Positions 8,175 through 17,103 of a DNA stretch of 64,000 nt are shown here, one piece after another. Location: assembly GCA_016125385.1 (NCBI GenBank), contig WGLV01000033.1, forward strand, positions 26,001 to 90,000, written 5' to 3'. Within the stretch, counting starts at the first letter, position 1, and each line of letters starts with the position of its first letter. The notes beneath the pieces were generated by a model. That model saw nothing but the letters and a program-made list of their open reading frames with translations. It was not told the origin of the DNA and ran no database searches. This DNA is from a bacterium (GTDB taxonomy: Bacteria > Hinthialibacterota > Hinthialibacteria > Hinthialibacterales > Hinthialibacteraceae). Both the position numbers and the translations under genes were made by a program.

Positions 8175-9362
8175 ATGCTCATTCTGGTCGCCAACGTGGG
8201 CAGCACCTCGTTCAAATACCGTCTGTTTCAATACCCCGGCGAGACGCTTGCCGCACAGGGCCGCATCGAACGCATCGGAGCCGGCGCGGGAACCGCTTCA
8301 TGGAAACACGGCGATTCAACAGGCGGCGCCGAGGCGGAGTTCCCCACCCATCGTGAAGCCATCCAGTTTACGCTCGCCCAGCTCGAACGCGACGGCGCGC
8401 TCGGTGGAGAGGGATTGGGATGCGTGGCCTTTAAAACCGTCATCGCGAAAGGCCTTGTCGGATGCGAACTGCTTGATGAACGCGTTCTCAAGGCGATGGA
8501 AGACTACGTCTTTCTGGCGCCAGCGCATAACCCGCCGTACATCGCCGCGATCCGCCTGTTTCGCGAGCTGCTTCCCGAAACGCCGCTGGTCGGTCTGTTC
8601 GAGCCCGCTTTTCATCTGACGATGCCCGATTACGCACGCGTCTATCCCATCCCGAAGGAGTGGCGCGAAAAACACGCCATTCAGCGATACGGCTTCCACG
8701 GCGCGTCGCATCGGTACGTGTCGCAACGCGTGCCGCAACTGATGAACCGCGAGCCGGATGAGATCAACATCATCTCCTGTCACCTGGGCGGCAGCTCATC
8801 GATGTGCGCCATTCAGAGCGGGCGCTCGATCGACACCACGATGGGCTTCACCCCTCAGACCGGGCTCTTTCACGCCACGCGCGTGGGCGACTTCGACCCG
8901 TTCGCCGTGTTGTACATGATGAAGGTGGAAGGGCTCAGCGTGGATGACGCCGTCGAGCAGTTGACGCGTGAAAGCGGCCTCAAGGGTTTGTCGGGCGGCT
9001 CAGACGACATGCGCGATATCGAAGAAGCGATGGACGCGGGCGACGATAACGCGCGTCTGGCTTTTGAAGCGCTCTGTTACGCCATCAAAAAATATATTGG
9101 CGCCTATGTAGCGGTTTTGGGCCGTGTCGATTGCGTCGCGTTCGCCGGCGGCATCGGCGAGCGGGGCTGGAGAGTAAGAGAAAAGGCCCTTTCCGGCCTG
9201 GAGCACTTGGGGATTTACCTGGACGAAGATAAAAATAAACAGTGCGTTGGCGACGAAGGCGCCATTCACGGCGTCACCGCCCCCACCGCCATCTGGGTGG
9301 TCCCCACCAATGAAGAGCTCATCGTGGCCCGAGCGGCGTATGAACGGCTTCAAACCGCCTGA
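8175..9362 (+). CDS. acetate-kinase-family protein with altered substrate-site residues
   Basis: 395 residues, the normal AckA length, with AGGAG before the ATG. Family features: ATP-site start VANVGSTSFKYRLF (Asn7 kept), FHGASHRYV (His about 175), TMGFTPQTGLFHATRVGDFDP (Arg236 kept), FAGGIGERG and TNEEL near the end. Two substrate-site positions differ from acetate kinases. The usual HRVVHGG segment reads FKTVIAKG (residues 86-93), and the catalytic Asp of FDTAFH is Glu143 in LFEPAFHLTMP. Acetate kinases move phosphate between ATP and acetate. This member may use another carboxylate or have changed activity. No phosphotransacetylase gene is nearby. Followed 72 bases later by prs. Confidence 0.8.
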   Translation: MLILVANVGSTSFKYRLFQYPGETLAAQGRIERIGAGAGTASWKHGDSTGGAEAEFPTHREAIQFTLAQLERDGALGGEGLGCVAFKTVIAKGLVGCELLDERVLKAMEDYVFLAPAHNPPYIAAIRLFRELLPETPLVGLFEPAFHLTMPDYARVYPIPKEWREKHAIQRYGFHGASHRYVSQRVPQLMNREPDEINIISCHLGGSSSMCAIQSGRSIDTTMGFTPQTGLFHATRVGDFDPFAVLYMMKVEGLSVDDAVEQLTRESGLKGLSGGSDDMRDIEEAMDAGDDNARLAFEALCYAIKKYIGAYVAVLGRVDCVAFAGGIGERGWRVREKALSGLEHLGIYLDEDKNKQCVGDEGAIHGVTAPTAIWVVPTNEELIVARAAYERLQTA

Positions 9363-9434
9363 ATCCCGCCACGGCTGAAGCCCTGATCACGCGGCTTTCA
9401 AAGCCAGTGCAATTCCCTATCGGAAGGTACAACC

Positions 9435-10400
9435 GTGCGCGCGAATTATAAAATGCTGAAGGTCTTCGCCGGGCTCTCCAACCGGCCCCTCGCCCGTGAA
9501 ATCTGCCAGTTTCTCGATATCCCTCTCGGCGAAGTCGAAATCATCGAGTTTAAAAATGAAAACCTGTTCGTGAAGATCGCGGAGAACGTCCGCGAGTGCG
9601 ACGTGTTCGTCATTCAAACCTCGACCTCGCCGGTGAACACTCGGCTGATCGAGATGCTGTTGATGATCGACGCGCTCAAACACGCCTCCGCCGCGCGCAT
9701 CACCGCCGTTCTGCCGTATTTCCCCTACGTCCGATCCGATAAAAAAGACCAGCCGAGAATTTCCATCGCGGCGCGCCTCATGGCCGACCTGCTCGACGCC
9801 GCCGGGGCCGACCGCATTCTGACCATGAACCTGCACTCGTTTCAGATTCAGGGTTTTTTCCGCATGCCGGCCGATCACCTGCTGGCCACGCCCGTTCTGA
9901 TCGATTATTTCCGTAAAACCGACCTGGAAAACACCGTGGTGGTCGCCCCCGACGCGGGCAGCGCCAAGCGCGCCGAAAAATACGCCACGCTGCTCGACCT
10001 GCCGATGGCGATCGTCGACAAACGCCGCATCGGCAATCAGGATCACGCCGTCGCCAAACACATCATCGGCGAAGTCAAAGGCAAACGCGCCCTCATTTTC
10101 GACGATGAAATCAGCACCGGCGGCTCGCTGGTCAACACCGCCGACATTCTCGCGGAACAGGGCGTCACCGACATCCGCGCGGGCGTGATTCATCCCGTGT
10201 TGTGCGGCGAAGCCGTCGAGCGCATTCAAAACTCGAATATCAGCGAAGTAATCGTCACTAACACCATCCCGGTGGAGGGCGAAAAAAAGATCGACAAGAT
10301 CAAGGTGCTTTCGGTGGCCAAGATGTTCGCCAAGGCGATCAACCGCATCCACAACGGCGAGTCGGTCAGCGTCTTGTTCTCGCCCTTTGAAAACTTTTAA
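9435..10400 (+). CDS. prs: ribose-phosphate pyrophosphokinase (PRPP synthetase)
   Basis: 321 residues from a GTG at 9435, seven bases after GGAAGG. The N-terminal half starts MLKVFAGLSNRPLAREI and has DVFVIQTSTSPVN. The middle has ILTMNLHSFQIQGFF, and VVAPDAGSAKRAEKYA precedes the PRPP loop RALIFDDEISTGGSL. The enzyme makes PRPP from ribose-5-phosphate and ATP in the cytoplasm for nucleotide, histidine and tryptophan synthesis. The PRPP loop reads DDEISTGG rather than the common DDIIDTAGT, as in a divergent Prs branch. A short unknown gene follows on the same strand. Confidence 0.9.
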   Translation: MRANYKMLKVFAGLSNRPLAREICQFLDIPLGEVEIIEFKNENLFVKIAENVRECDVFVIQTSTSPVNTRLIEMLLMIDALKHASAARITAVLPYFPYVRSDKKDQPRISIAARLMADLLDAAGADRILTMNLHSFQIQGFFRMPADHLLATPVLIDYFRKTDLENTVVVAPDAGSAKRAEKYATLLDLPMAIVDKRRIGNQDHAVAKHIIGEVKGKRALIFDDEISTGGSLVNTADILAEQGVTDIRAGVIHPVLCGEAVERIQNSNISEVIVTNTIPVEGEKKIDKIKVLSVAKMFAKAINRIHNGESVSVLFSPFENF

Positions 10401-10427
10401 CCCCGGCGTGTGGAGTCAGATTCATTC

Positions 10428-10796
10428 ATGAGTAAACGTAAACAGGAATACGAAGAGGGCTTTGAACGGTTGTGCGGCTTCATGGAAGAGCTCATGCGCA
10501 TCCGTATGCTGCCCGACCGGGGCGACATCGACGCCGAACTCAAGGCGATTCCCGCGGTACGCGCGGCGGGCGTCGATTACGTGTTGCGCGACGCCGCCAA
10601 AGACGCCTTTTTCGTCATTGTTGAAGAAACGTACAGGCGGCATGACGACGTCATGCCCGAACACGTTCATTTTGAATTGCTACCCTCCAGCATGGACGAA
10701 CCCAAGACGCTCGACCGCATGCTGACGATGGGATTGCCTCCTGAGGAGCCGAAAGAGGAATCCTCCACAAAACCCGCAACCCGCCGTAAAACCTGA
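10428..10796 (+). CDS. hypothetical protein downstream of prs
   Basis: 122 residues from the ATG at 10428; an in-frame GTG at 10410 lacks a ribosome site, while GGAG lies about 12 bases before the ATG. The protein is soluble, acidic and alpha/beta-like, with KQEYEEGFERLCGFMEELM at the start, and VDYVLRDAAKDAFFVIVEE in the middle. The tail is Pro/Glu/Lys-rich. I do not recognise a family. It sits 27 bases after prs and is probably co-transcribed. Confidence 0.6.
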   Translation: MSKRKQEYEEGFERLCGFMEELMRIRMLPDRGDIDAELKAIPAVRAAGVDYVLRDAAKDAFFVIVEETYRRHDDVMPEHVHFELLPSSMDEPKTLDRMLTMGLPPEEPKEESSTKPATRRKT

Positions 10797-10797
10797 C

Positions 10798-10831
10798 GGT
10801 TCCCTGAGCCTGCTCACCACATCAGGGAACC
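10798..10831. terminator. hairpin between two convergent genes
   Basis: GGTTCCCTGA (10798-10807) and TCAGGGAACC (10822-10831) form a perfect 10-bp stem with a 14-base loop. One arm includes the bshC stop codon. Neither side has a strong T-run, so it is a weak or factor-dependent bidirectional terminator. Confidence 0.4.
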
Positions 10832-12444
10832 AGCACGCAGGCATGCGCCCCCGCCGGCAGCGTCTCCAGCAGCGAAACCAGTTCACCAAACATCGCGGGG
10901 CCGTATTTCAGAAAGAGCGTAACGACTCCGTGGCAGCGTTCCTGCGGGGAATGTTCGGGCGCCAGCGCGGCCTGAACCGCTTCGATCTGTTCGCGCGCCT
11001 GGCTCTCCTTATCAGCCTGACGGCGCAATAGCAGGTTTTCGCTGTTTTCAATTTCTTTTTCAATTTTGCCGATGTTTTTTTCGAGCGGTTTGACGATGGT
11101 CGGGTCCGCTTCATTCGCGGCGGCTCGCAGGCTTTCAGCCCACTGGCGTAACGCCGCCCGCAGAGGCTCCGCATCGGGCGCGGCGCCCCGCTCTCCCACG
11201 ATCCGCTTGAGCAACGCGGCGGGATCACGCCCCAGATCGTCGAACGCGAGGTTGTATTTTTCGATGGCGCGGCGGTCGCGCGATTCGATCAGCGTCAGCC
11301 CCGTGCGAGGCGCCAGGGCTGGACGTTCGACGCCGTGGCGGCGATACAATCCGTCGAGCAGAAAATGATACGCGGTCTCGCCAGGCCCCAGCACGGATGC
11401 GGCGACGGGCAGAATCGCGTCCTGAACCACCGGCCGCAGAATAGCGGAAGGTGAAAACGCTCCGGGGGTTTGTTCGAGAAGATTCATCATCGTTTCCGCT
11501 TCAACGGCGCCATCGCCGGTTTCGAAACGCCCCTCGCGAAAATAAACCGCCAACCGGCGCGAATCGCGAATCAGAAAAAACGAGGTGCGGTCTTCGGCTT
11601 TGTGTAACTGCGGTTCCAGCCCGGCCTCTCGCACCCGTTCGGCGGCGGCTTCGACCTCCCGCGACGCGGCGGACGGTTCCCGCAACTCGCGGCGCATGAT
11701 CGGAACGGCGGCGCGGCGCATGAAGCCGTCTTCAGGCCTGAAGATCAGCAATCCTTCGTCCGCGAACAGCGTCCACAGCAGCGCGTCGAACGCGTCGGGA
11801 TACGGCGCTGCGCTGCTTGCGCATTCGCGGATCGTTTCCAGCAGCGGCGCCTTCCATTCGGAAGGATGCGTGCTTTGATCCAGTGAGCCGGTCAGATCGC
11901 CGAGCGGGAAATCAGCGGCGGGGATCGTGTACAGCGGTTGGCGGTCGTGTTCACGCGGCCAGGTATACGTCACCGGCGCACGGTCTTTCGACAGCCAGTG
12001 AATGCTTGCGATCTCCTCAAAATCATGGTCTTCGGAGGCGGTCCAGAATGCGGGAAGAAACACGCCGCGTCCCTCGTTCGTCCAGCGCCGGGCCAGCGCG
12101 ATCGCCTGCGCCGCCTTGTAAACGGTCAGCAGCGGCCCGCCCATCGCGCCGGGCTGCTGCCCCGCGATGACCAGCATGACGCCGGGCTCGCGCAGACGAT
12201 CCACGGCCTCCAGCGCCGAGGCGGGGGCGCGGCGGCGGCGCATGGATTCACTCAGTCCATCGGCCAGCGCGGCGCGATCGATCGAAGCGTCCGCGTAACG
12301 GCGCCGCGCGGCGATCGCGTCATCCAACCGGCTCATCGACGGCGGAGCGAGTTCGCGCAACGCCTCGGGCGGCTCGAGCAGCGCTTTATAATAAGGATAA
12401 ACCGACTCCGCCCTACGAAGCGGCCAGTTCGAATACAATTCCAT
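10822..12444 (-). CDS. bshC: BshC, putative cysteine ligase of bacillithiol synthesis
   Basis: 540 residues, the family length. GQQPGAMGGPLLTVYKAAQA (residues 95-114) and FWTASEDHDFEEI (133-145) are the conserved nucleotide-site motifs of BshC, and a long coiled coil lies at about 437-480. BshC adds cysteine to GlcN-malate to make bacillithiol, the low-molecular-weight thiol of Firmicutes, Deinococcus, Bacteroidetes and other phyla. bshA and bshB are not in the window. It is transcribed away from the methyltransferase gene at 12462, with only 17 bases between the two start codons, so their promoters must overlap each other's coding sequence. Confidence 0.88.
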   Translation of the reverse strand: MELYSNWPLRRAESVYPYYKALLEPPEALRELAPPSMSRLDDAIAARRRYADASIDRAALADGLSESMRRRRAPASALEAVDRLREPGVMLVIAGQQPGAMGGPLLTVYKAAQAIALARRWTNEGRGVFLPAFWTASEDHDFEEIASIHWLSKDRAPVTYTWPREHDRQPLYTIPAADFPLGDLTGSLDQSTHPSEWKAPLLETIRECASSAAPYPDAFDALLWTLFADEGLLIFRPEDGFMRRAAVPIMRRELREPSAASREVEAAAERVREAGLEPQLHKAEDRTSFFLIRDSRRLAVYFREGRFETGDGAVEAETMMNLLEQTPGAFSPSAILRPVVQDAILPVAASVLGPGETAYHFLLDGLYRRHGVERPALAPRTGLTLIESRDRRAIEKYNLAFDDLGRDPAALLKRIVGERGAAPDAEPLRAALRQWAESLRAAANEADPTIVKPLEKNIGKIEKEIENSENLLLRRQADKESQAREQIEAVQAALAPEHSPQERCHGVVTLFLKYGPAMFGELVSLLETLPAGAHACVLVP

Positions 12445-12461
12445 AAAGAGACTCCAACGCC

Positions 12462-13661
12462 ATGACTGAAATACTGAGTGAAGCCATTCTGATTAAACCC
12501 CGTCAGGGCCGCCGCGCCAAGAGCGGACACCCCTGGCTGTTCAGTAACGAGATCGGTCACCCATCACCGCGCCCTGAAGCGGGGGTCATCGCCCCCGTCC
12601 GGGATGAATCGGGCCATTTCATCGGTTGGGGGACCTATAATCCGCACAGTCTGGTGGCGGTCAGGTTGCTCTCACGCGATGCGAACGACGAACCCGGAAG
12701 CGTCGAATGGTTCGCGCGGCGCATCGAACGCGCCGCCGCCCTGCGCGAGCGCGTGTATCCGAGCCGCGATTCATACCGGCTGGTTTATGGCGAATCGGAT
12801 GGCTTGCCCGGCGTGGTGATTGACCGCTATGGCGGCGCGCTCGCCGTCCAGACGCTGTCGGCGGGTATGGAACGCCTGATCGAGCCATTGATTGAAGCGC
12901 TGAAAAAGACGCTCTCTCCCAAAGTCATCGTATTACGCAACGATAACGACAAGCGCGAGCTCGAAAACCTGCCGTCATACGTCCGCGTGGCGCATGGCGA
13001 TATCGGCGGTCCCATCAAGTTTGATGAAAACGGTTCCATACTCGCCGCCGATCTATTGGGCGGACAGAAAACCGGACACTTTTTCGATCAGGCCGATAAC
13101 CGCGAAGCGCTGGCGGCCTTCGCCGAGGGCGCGCGCGTGCTGGACGTATTTTCTCATTCAGGAGCGTGGGCGATCCGAATGTTGAAGGCGGGAGCCCGAT
13201 CGGCGGTGGCGATCGATTCGTCTCAACCCGCTCTCGACCTCGCCCGGCTCAACGCCGAGCGCAACGGGTTTTCAGGCCGGTTATTGTGTGAACAGGGCGA
13301 CGCGTTCAAGTGGTTCACCGAGCAGCGGCGGGACGGAGAACCTTTCGATATCGTCATCACCGACCCGCCCGCCTTCGCCAGGAGCGCCAAACAGGCCAAC
13401 AAGGCGTTGCGCGGGTATGAAGACATCAACCGGCAGGCGATTCATGGCGTCCGTCCCGGCGGCATTCTCTGCGCGTGTTCGTGTTCGTATTTCGTCAACG
13501 AAGACATGTTCCTCAACGCTCTGTTCAGCGCCGCCGCGCGCGAACGGCGTCATCTCAAGATTCTTGAAATCCGGGGACAGGCCAAAGACCACCCGGTGTT
13601 GGCTTCGATGCCCGAATCGCGCTATCTCAAGTGCGTGATCGCGGTTGTGGAGCCGTGGTAA
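12462..13661 (+). CDS. rlmI: class I rRNA large-subunit methyltransferase, RlmI/RlmK-like
   Basis: 399 residues. An N-terminal PUA-like domain (KPRQGRRAKSGHPWLFSNEI) leads to YGESDGLPGVVIDRYG, a small EEHEE domain, and a Rossmann methyltransferase domain. The last has KTGHFFDQADNR, VLDVFSHSGAWAI (SAM motif I) and DPPAFARS (motif IV). This architecture is that of RlmI, which makes 5-methylcytosine in 23S rRNA; the cytosine target is known for E. coli RlmI and only inferred here. Divergent from bshC; convergent with the TPM-domain gene two bases beyond its stop. Confidence 0.87.
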   Translation: MTEILSEAILIKPRQGRRAKSGHPWLFSNEIGHPSPRPEAGVIAPVRDESGHFIGWGTYNPHSLVAVRLLSRDANDEPGSVEWFARRIERAAALRERVYPSRDSYRLVYGESDGLPGVVIDRYGGALAVQTLSAGMERLIEPLIEALKKTLSPKVIVLRNDNDKRELENLPSYVRVAHGDIGGPIKFDENGSILAADLLGGQKTGHFFDQADNREALAAFAEGARVLDVFSHSGAWAIRMLKAGARSAVAIDSSQPALDLARLNAERNGFSGRLLCEQGDAFKWFTEQRRDGEPFDIVITDPPAFARSAKQANKALRGYEDINRQAIHGVRPGGILCACSCSYFVNEDMFLNALFSAAARERRHLKILEIRGQAKDHPVLASMPESRYLKCVIAVVEPW

Positions 13662-13663
13662 GT

Positions 13664-14494
13664 TCACCAGCCGCCGCTGGCGCCGCCGCCGCCGGATGAG
13701 CCGCCTCCAAAACCGCCGAAGCCTCCGCCGCTGAAACCGCCTCCGCCGAACCCCCCGCCAAAGTGCGAGCCGCCGTCCCAGTGCGACCGGCGTCCGCCGC
13801 CATTCATCATCATCATGAGAATCAACAGGCGGGGATGACGGATGAACATATAGACGAAGAAGATCATCATCAGGATCCCGAAGATGCCGCCGAATGGATT
13901 TCCCCCGGCATGCGATCGGGATGACCGGCGTTGCGGTTGCGCCTGGCGCTCCACCGCAGCGGCGCCCTGGAAAGAGGAAAGGTCTATGCCACGCTCGGCG
14001 GCGATGGCGGAGATCGCCGCCTGAGAGAACGCCAGCAGTCCGCCGCCGAAGTCGCCCCGCCGAAACGCGGGGACCATGTTGTCTTCAGCCAGTTTGTAGG
14101 CGCGCAGGTCGGGCATGTCGCCTTCCATGCCATACCCCACCTCGACTCGCCAGCGCCGGTCCTGAACCGAAACCAGCACCAGCATCCCGTTATTTTTCCC
14201 CTTCTGTCCGATCCCCCACTGGGTAAACAGGTCGTTGGCGGCGTCCTCCACCGTCGCGAAGCCATATTCGCTCAGATTGTTGATGGTGACGAACGCTAAC
14301 TGATCGCTCGTCAGTTCCTGAAACCGCTTTGACATCGCGTTGATACGATTCTCGTTTTGCGGATCGATCGCATTCGCGAAATCGGAGACGTAATTCCCGG
14401 GTTTGGGCCACGGCTTTGACGCGGCGGCGGCGTACAGCGAGCCCAGTATGACCAGACTCGCAAGAAGCGTGGTTCTGATCGCGGCGCGCATCAT
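13664..14494 (-). CDS. TPM-domain exported protein with glycine-rich tail (YgcG-like)
   Basis: 276 residues. A signal peptide (MMRAAIRTTLLASLVILGSL then AAAASKPWPKPG) precedes the TPM_phosphatase domain: YVSDFANAIDPQNENRI, LTSDQLAFVTINNL, WGIGQKGKNNGMLVLVS and RVEVGYGMEGDMPD. A Tyr/Phe-rich membrane helix (about 200-225) and a GGGFGG-type tail follow. Proteins of this family sit at the envelope; plant relatives act in photosystem II repair, and the bacterial role is unclear. Its ATG overlaps the stop of the nucleotidyltransferase-like gene (ATGA), so the two are coupled. Confidence 0.85.
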   Translation of the reverse strand: MMRAAIRTTLLASLVILGSLYAAAASKPWPKPGNYVSDFANAIDPQNENRINAMSKRFQELTSDQLAFVTINNLSEYGFATVEDAANDLFTQWGIGQKGKNNGMLVLVSVQDRRWRVEVGYGMEGDMPDLRAYKLAEDNMVPAFRRGDFGGGLLAFSQAAISAIAAERGIDLSSFQGAAAVERQAQPQRRSSRSHAGGNPFGGIFGILMMIFFVYMFIRHPRLLILMMMMNGGGRRSHWDGGSHFGGGFGGGGFSGGGFGGFGGGSSGGGGASGGW

Positions 14495-15240
14495 GCCGTC
14501 ACCCGATCGATCAACGCGGCCAGTTGCAGCAGCATGGCGACGTAATCGGCGTAGACGGCGGCCGCGTCGGCTTTCGCTATGGGCGCGCGCCCCGTAGCGT
14601 GGTCGAATACGCGAATCGCGGGCGCCAGGGTCACTCCATCATGCCCGTCGAGCGCTTTCAGCGCGTCCTCGCGGTTGACTGGGGGCTTCTCTTCCCCCAT
14701 AAACCGCAGCAGGTTGCGATAGACCGGCATGAGCTGCTTCTGCGCGTCCGTCAGGATGTCGAGCAGAGCGATCTGTTCGCTCTCCCGCTCGATGTACGCC
14801 TGGCGCATGCGAATCAGCTTGCCCTTGATCTGTTCTTCCAACTTGGTGCGCAGTTCGGGCAGGGGAATAACCAGCCCCGCCACGCGATCGGTCTCGCCAT
14901 ATACGAAACTGTGCTTGTCCTGAATCTCGATGAACTCAAGCGGAAAGGTGTCGGCGGAACGCTCAAAGGTCTCCACGCCCAGGCAGAGCGGGGCGATAAT
15001 GCGCCGTTTGAGCGCGCTTTTGACGGCGGGGTGAAGCCGCCGCGCCTTATCGAGGTCGAACGACTTGAACAGGATCAGCGAGTTCACGTCCGACGTTTTG
15101 GGATTGTAATCAGCGGTAATTACGCTGCCGTACAGGTAAATTGAATCGATTTCATCTCCGAACGTCTCGATGGCCCGATCGAAAAATGTTTTTATATGGG
15201 GCCTGATCGCTTCGTGCGCCGCGTCAACAGAAAAAGTCAT
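14491..15240 (-). CDS. nucleotidyltransferase-fold protein with a missing catalytic carboxylate
   Basis: 249 residues from the ATG at 15240, eight bases after AGGAG; an upstream ATG at 15279 has no ribosome site. IYLYGSVITADYNP followed by SDVNSLILF matches the polymerase-beta-like pattern G-S-x-D-x-[DE]. However, the second carboxylate is Asn53 (D51-V-N53), so metal-dependent catalysis is doubtful. The C-terminal half is helical. Its stop overlaps the start of the TPM-domain gene. The pairing suggests joint envelope work, but the function is unknown. Confidence 0.65.
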   Translation of the reverse strand: MTFSVDAAHEAIRPHIKTFFDRAIETFGDEIDSIYLYGSVITADYNPKTSDVNSLILFKSFDLDKARRLHPAVKSALKRRIIAPLCLGVETFERSADTFPLEFIEIQDKHSFVYGETDRVAGLVIPLPELRTKLEEQIKGKLIRMRQAYIERESEQIALLDILTDAQKQLMPVYRNLLRFMGEEKPPVNREDALKALDGHDGVTLAPAIRVFDHATGRAPIAKADAAAVYADYVAMLLQLAALIDRVTA

Positions 15241-15614
15241 TCGCCATCTCCTGATTGAATGGATAAAACTACGGAACAATCCGGCGGAAAGTTGCGTCTT
15301 ACCTCTTATGCGCCGGATTTTTCATTCATTTCCCGGCTTAAAATGCCGAAACTACCAATTAGTAAAGCGTTTGTCAAAACCGGTTCGTTATGAACTCTGA
15401 CACAATTGGTGAAAATCACAAGGAAACGTGATTTTCGCCACGGTGAATCCGAACATTACGTTGGCGTCAAAAATAATATAATCTTCAACCGCAGGGGAGT
15501 AAAATTTGCGAATGTTTTGTCGTTTAGCGCCTTCCTGAATACTATTCCAAATTAAAACCCTGCGTGTATCGATTTTGATTCCGCCCGTTCGGGCGTCTGA
15601 TAAGGATTACGAAT
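15241..15614. other. AT-rich intergenic region
   Basis: No convincing gene. It separates the divergent nucleotidyltransferase-like and porin genes and holds a 9-bp inverted repeat (15411-15436). A TATAAT at 15477-15482 lacks a good -35 box at 17 bases. Confidence 0.5.
15411..15436. repeat. perfect inverted repeat upstream of the porin gene
   Basis: GAAAATCAC (15411-15419) and GTGATTTTC (15428-15436) are perfect 9-base arms around 8 bases. No T-run follows on either strand, so an operator is more likely than a terminator. It is about 180 bases before the porin start. Confidence 0.45.
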
Positions 15615-17006
15615 ATGACCCGGGGAATATTTCTCAGCCTGCTGATTGTTTTCGCCGCCACGTCTCCCGCATGGTCCGCCGATGAAAAACAAACCGTCGA
15701 ACAACGGTTGCAGAAGTTGGAAGAAGAGAACGCTCAGCTTCGTTCGATGATTGAAAAACTTCAGGAACGCCTGAATGGTTCCGCCAATCAGAACGAAAAA
15801 GCCGCGGATGAAAGCGGCAAGAAGAAAAAGAAAAAAGACGGCGCCCAAGAGGACGCGGATTCAGGCAAGAAGGATGACGCCTCGAAAAAAGACGAGCCAG
15901 CCAAAGACGAATCGAAGAAAGACGCGAAAGAAGAAGAACGCAAGGACTTTCCCTGGCTGCCCTCGCTCGATAACGAATATTTCCAACTCGGCGGACGCCT
16001 GCGCTTTGGTTATTTTGACGTGGAAAACGAAAAGCGCATCCCCTCCGCGATCCCCGAAAACCCCGGCGGAACCTTCGATCTCGACGAATTCCGCCTGGAG
16101 CTGGAAGCCGACTTTTCTGAAAAAATCCGGCTTTACACAAAATTCGACGCCGTGCATGAAAGCAGCGGCAGCGAATTAACCGAAGCGTACGTCGAATTCA
16201 GCGATCTGCCATTTTCATCAACCTTCACCGCCGGTCTTCAGGAACCGTTTTACCGGCCTTCACGCGATACGCGGTATTACCCGCTGGCGGGACGCGCCTT
16301 CTGGCGCGACCGCGACCTGGGCGTGATCTGGAAAAGCGAATTCGACCCCGTCTACGTATACGGTTCGTTCACCAACGGCCTCTCAATGGATGATCAGGAG
16401 CTCGGGCAAGATGATTCAGCCCCCATGATCAGCATCGACCGGAGCGATTATGACTTCGACAACAACCGCGAATTCAGCGGCGGCGTTGGAGTGAAGTGGG
16501 ACTTCGGCGACTGGGGCGACGTCGACCTGATGGGCTTCGGGGTATTCGGCCGCCTGGGACGCGACGATATCAGTTTTCTTCAAAACGAAGTGCCGGGGTA
16601 CGGCGTGTCACGCAACGCCAGCCGCCGCTGGGCCGGCGTCAATCTTGAATACGACATCAGCCATTGGGATTTCTTCGCGCAGGCCATTCATGGCCGTGAC
16701 GGCGAGTTGCAACGCTTCGCCTGGTACCTGGAAGGCTCATACAAATTCGACATCGAGAATATCAAATATCTGAAGTCGCTGCGCCCGCTGGTTCGCTACG
16801 GCGAATACGACACCAACCTGACGGCGTTGCCCTACGCCTTTACCGGCTCACTGACCTGGAACCGTCAGCAGTGGCTCTTCGCATTGATTACCGAAATTAC
16901 CAATGACGTCTACTTCCACACCGAATACGCATGGAATCTGGAAGATACCGGCGGACCGGACGTCGATAACAACGAAGTTCTCTTCCTGTTGGAGGTCGAG
17001 TTTTAG
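15615..17006 (+). CDS. outer-membrane porin, phosphate-selective OprO/OprP-like
   Basis: 463 residues. A signal peptide ends near AWSADEK. It is followed by a coiled coil (QRLQKLEEENAQLRSMIEKL) and a highly charged Lys/Asp linker (about residues 70-110). A 16-strand-type beta-barrel region comes next, with QLGGRLRFGYF, LDEFRLELEADFSEKIRLYT, AYVEFSD and LQEPFYRPSRDTRYYPLAGR. The chain ends VEF, a typical terminal Phe for BAM assembly. The N-terminal coiled coil may trimerise or tether the barrel. OprO/P porins bring in phosphate or polyphosphate; selectivity cannot be read here. The neighbouring DUF4956 gene also fits phosphate handling. Confidence 0.8.
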   Translation: MTRGIFLSLLIVFAATSPAWSADEKQTVEQRLQKLEEENAQLRSMIEKLQERLNGSANQNEKAADESGKKKKKKDGAQEDADSGKKDDASKKDEPAKDESKKDAKEEERKDFPWLPSLDNEYFQLGGRLRFGYFDVENEKRIPSAIPENPGGTFDLDEFRLELEADFSEKIRLYTKFDAVHESSGSELTEAYVEFSDLPFSSTFTAGLQEPFYRPSRDTRYYPLAGRAFWRDRDLGVIWKSEFDPVYVYGSFTNGLSMDDQELGQDDSAPMISIDRSDYDFDNNREFSGGVGVKWDFGDWGDVDLMGFGVFGRLGRDDISFLQNEVPGYGVSRNASRRWAGVNLEYDISHWDFFAQAIHGRDGELQRFAWYLEGSYKFDIENIKYLKSLRPLVRYGEYDTNLTALPYAFTGSLTWNRQQWLFALITEITNDVYFHTEYAWNLEDTGGPDVDNNEVLFLLEVEF

Positions 17007-17103
17007 CGAGGCTTAACAAAAGTTGGATATTTGCTGACAATAGGTTGAGTTTGCCCTAATGTTAGAAAGGATCATTATCGACTGAGGTATTGTTGCTATC
17101 ACA

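Noticed and set aside
9417..10352. 311-codon antisense frame over prs
   Set aside because: Rich in Asp, His and Val in the way antisense of a GC-rich gene is; prs has clear motifs on the other strand.
13670..13770. GC-rich short repeats resembling a repeat array
   Set aside because: They encode the glycine-rich tail of the TPM-domain protein; there are no spacers, so not CRISPR.
15477..15482. TATAAT before the porin
   Set aside because: No acceptable -35 element at 16-18 bases.
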